Part shown: positions 63,059 to 64,000 of the stretch, one piece after another
Layout of the letters: each line of letters starts with the position of its first letter
Position numbering within the stretch: position 1 is the first letter of the stretch
Assembly: GCF_014529945.1 (NCBI RefSeq)
Contig: NZ_JACVFB010000008.1
Span: 1 to 64,000, forward strand
From: Chitinophaga varians
GTDB taxonomy: Bacteria > Bacteroidota > Bacteroidia > Chitinophagales > Chitinophagaceae
DNA length: 64,000 nucleotides
Reading direction: 5' to 3'
Notes under the pieces: generated by a model
Seen by the model: only the letters and a program-made list of their open reading frames with translations
What the model was told of the DNA's origin: nothing
Databases searched by the model: none
Program-made: the position numbers and the translations under genes

Positions 63059-64000
63059 TTAAAAATTAACATTCAATGAAAACGTATATGCCGGTACCAC
63101 AGGAAGCCCCGGTTGACCGGAGGAAAGACCAAGTGTTTCCGGATCTATATCGTTGCCGCTGAAAGTATATTTAAACGGATTTTGTACCTGTAAGGCCACT
63201 CTGGGGCTGATCAGTCCCAGCCGTTTGGCCAGCCGCTGGCCCACATCCCATCCCACTGTTACATTACGCAATACAATGAAATCCATCTTACGGAAGTATT
63301 GTTGGCCATATTGATAACCTGTCAGCACGTACCAGTAATCAGGCGATGCATCGGGAGGGAAAAAGGGCGGCATCATCGTATTGGCTTCATCTCCGGGCTT
63401 TTTCCAGTAGTTATTCACTCCAACAGATGGCCGGTAGGCGTACAGGTAAGGCGGGGCCACACGGGCCACATGACCACCATAGTACATCAGCAGAAAGGAA
63501 CAATTCACCTGTCCAATATCGAAGCGGTTACTAATGCCCAACACATACCGTGGCGTCGTCTGACCCATGTATTTCAGCGCTGAAAAAGGCACGTCTCTCT
63601 TGGGCGACCCTGACAGCACCACTGGCTTACCATCTTCTCCGCGTACGGTAGGCTGGCCTTTATCATTCACCCCAAGATAATCGTGCGCGAACACGGCGTT
63701 GAGCGGATATCCCACCATATTCTCCGGCCTGGTGACACGGTCATAATTGGCAAAGCCGGTAAATTGATTGGACACGTTTAACACCTCGCTGCGGTTGAAT
63801 GAGCCGGTGAGCTGCGTCTCCCATCTGAATCGTTTCCGGTTAACATTGACGGTGTTCAGGCTGATATCAACACCTTTATTGATCAGAGAGGCGTTATTGA
63901 CCAGCGCATTGGCCATTCCTTTGGTAGCGTCGATGGCGAGCGGGGAAAAAATATCCATTCCCTTTTTGATGTAATAATCAATGCTGCCATACACCCTGCG
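63059..64000 (-). CDS. SusC/RagA-family importer, C-terminal part only (runs off the window)
   Basis: At least 312 residues of the barrel end of a SusC protein, continuing past 64000, so its start, signal peptide and any STN domain are not visible. The sequence has the usual SusC barrel phrases GSIDYYIKKGMDIFSP, NKGVDISLNTVNVNRKRF and FRVATLRN-like strand ends, closing with a C-terminal FSLNVNF. It forms a locus with the SusD and the thioredoxin-like protein downstream. Confidence 0.88.
   Translation of the reverse strand, partial: RRVYGSIDYYIKKGMDIFSPLAIDATKGMANALVNNASLINKGVDISLNTVNVNRKRFRWETQLTGSFNRSEVLNVSNQFTGFANYDRVTRPENMVGYPLNAVFAHDYLGVNDKGQPTVRGEDGKPVVLSGSPKRDVPFSALKYMGQTTPRYVLGISNRFDIGQVNCSFLLMYYGGHVARVAPPYLYAYRPSVGVNNYWKKPGDEANTMMPPFFPPDASPDYWYVLTGYQYGQQYFRKMDFIVLRNVTVGWDVGQRLAKRLGLISPRVALQVQNPFKYTFSGNDIDPETLGLSSGQPGLPVVPAYTFSLNVNF

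Overview
The window looks like a chromosome segment of a Bacteroidota bacterium close to Chitinophaga. The support is three SusC/SusD outer-membrane importer pairs, an ECF sigma/FecR/STN-TonB signalling set, a type IX secretion (T9SS) C-terminal sorting domain, near absence of Shine-Dalgarno sites, and a Bacteroidota-style class I lanthipeptide locus of the type known from pinensin producers. The genus is inferred from gene content, not from a marker gene.

Layout. 0.2-6 kb: a T9SS-exported repeat protein and a very large secreted clan GH-A-like glycosidase. 6-15 kb: housekeeping and secreted enzymes (a sulfite-oxidase-fold protein next to a MauG/CcpA dihaem peroxidase, an OmpA-family lipoprotein-like protein, two serine hydrolases, an M1-type peptidase, an HEXXH protein). 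15.2-22.2 kb: cell-surface signalling and uptake locus (ECF sigma, FecR, SusC with STN domain, SusD), closed by a strong terminator. 22.3-28.2 kb: three secreted WG-repeat proteins. 28.4-37.5 kb: the most interesting part, a minus-strand class I lanthipeptide operon with eight precursor peptides, LanC, full-length LanB, a C39-peptidase ABC exporter and a miniature HlyD-like adaptor. Two of the precursors (52 and 59 residues) are short enough to be missed by usual gene callers. 37.8-42.1 kb: fatty-acid desaturase, SDR enzymes (one an internally deleted pseudogene), a DUF998-like membrane protein, a DUF1579-like protein and an AraC regulator. 42.3-54.4 kb: a seven-gene minus-strand operon (SusC, SusD, GH20 hexosaminidase, GntP permease, RidA, KDG-kinase-like PfkB, M19 dipeptidase) with a divergent DeoR regulator. 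55.1-59.8 kb: leucine operon leuC-leuD-leuA/cimA-leuB. 59.9-64 kb: an SRPBCC protein, a TlpA-like thioredoxin, a SusD and the C-terminal part of a SusC that runs off the window.

How the genes work together. In the lanthipeptide operon LanB should dehydrate Ser/Thr in the core peptides, LanC should add Cys to form (methyl)lanthionine rings, and the exporter should remove the leader after its GG and pump the product across the inner membrane. Four of the eight cores share a CC-X7-C-X3-C cysteine spacing, so one enzyme set probably makes a small library of related ring patterns. The 42-54 kb operon couples outer-membrane capture and hexosaminidase cleavage to import and metabolism of a sugar acid and a dipeptide. 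Its real substrate is unknown; an amino-sugar glycoconjugate such as a peptidoglycan fragment is one reading.

No tRNA, rRNA, CRISPR array, integrase or transposase was recognised. Non-coding signals seen are several hairpin terminators, a pair of 38-base inverted arms with a related third copy elsewhere, a nested palindrome after leuB, and duplicated leader blocks inside the lanthipeptide precursor array.
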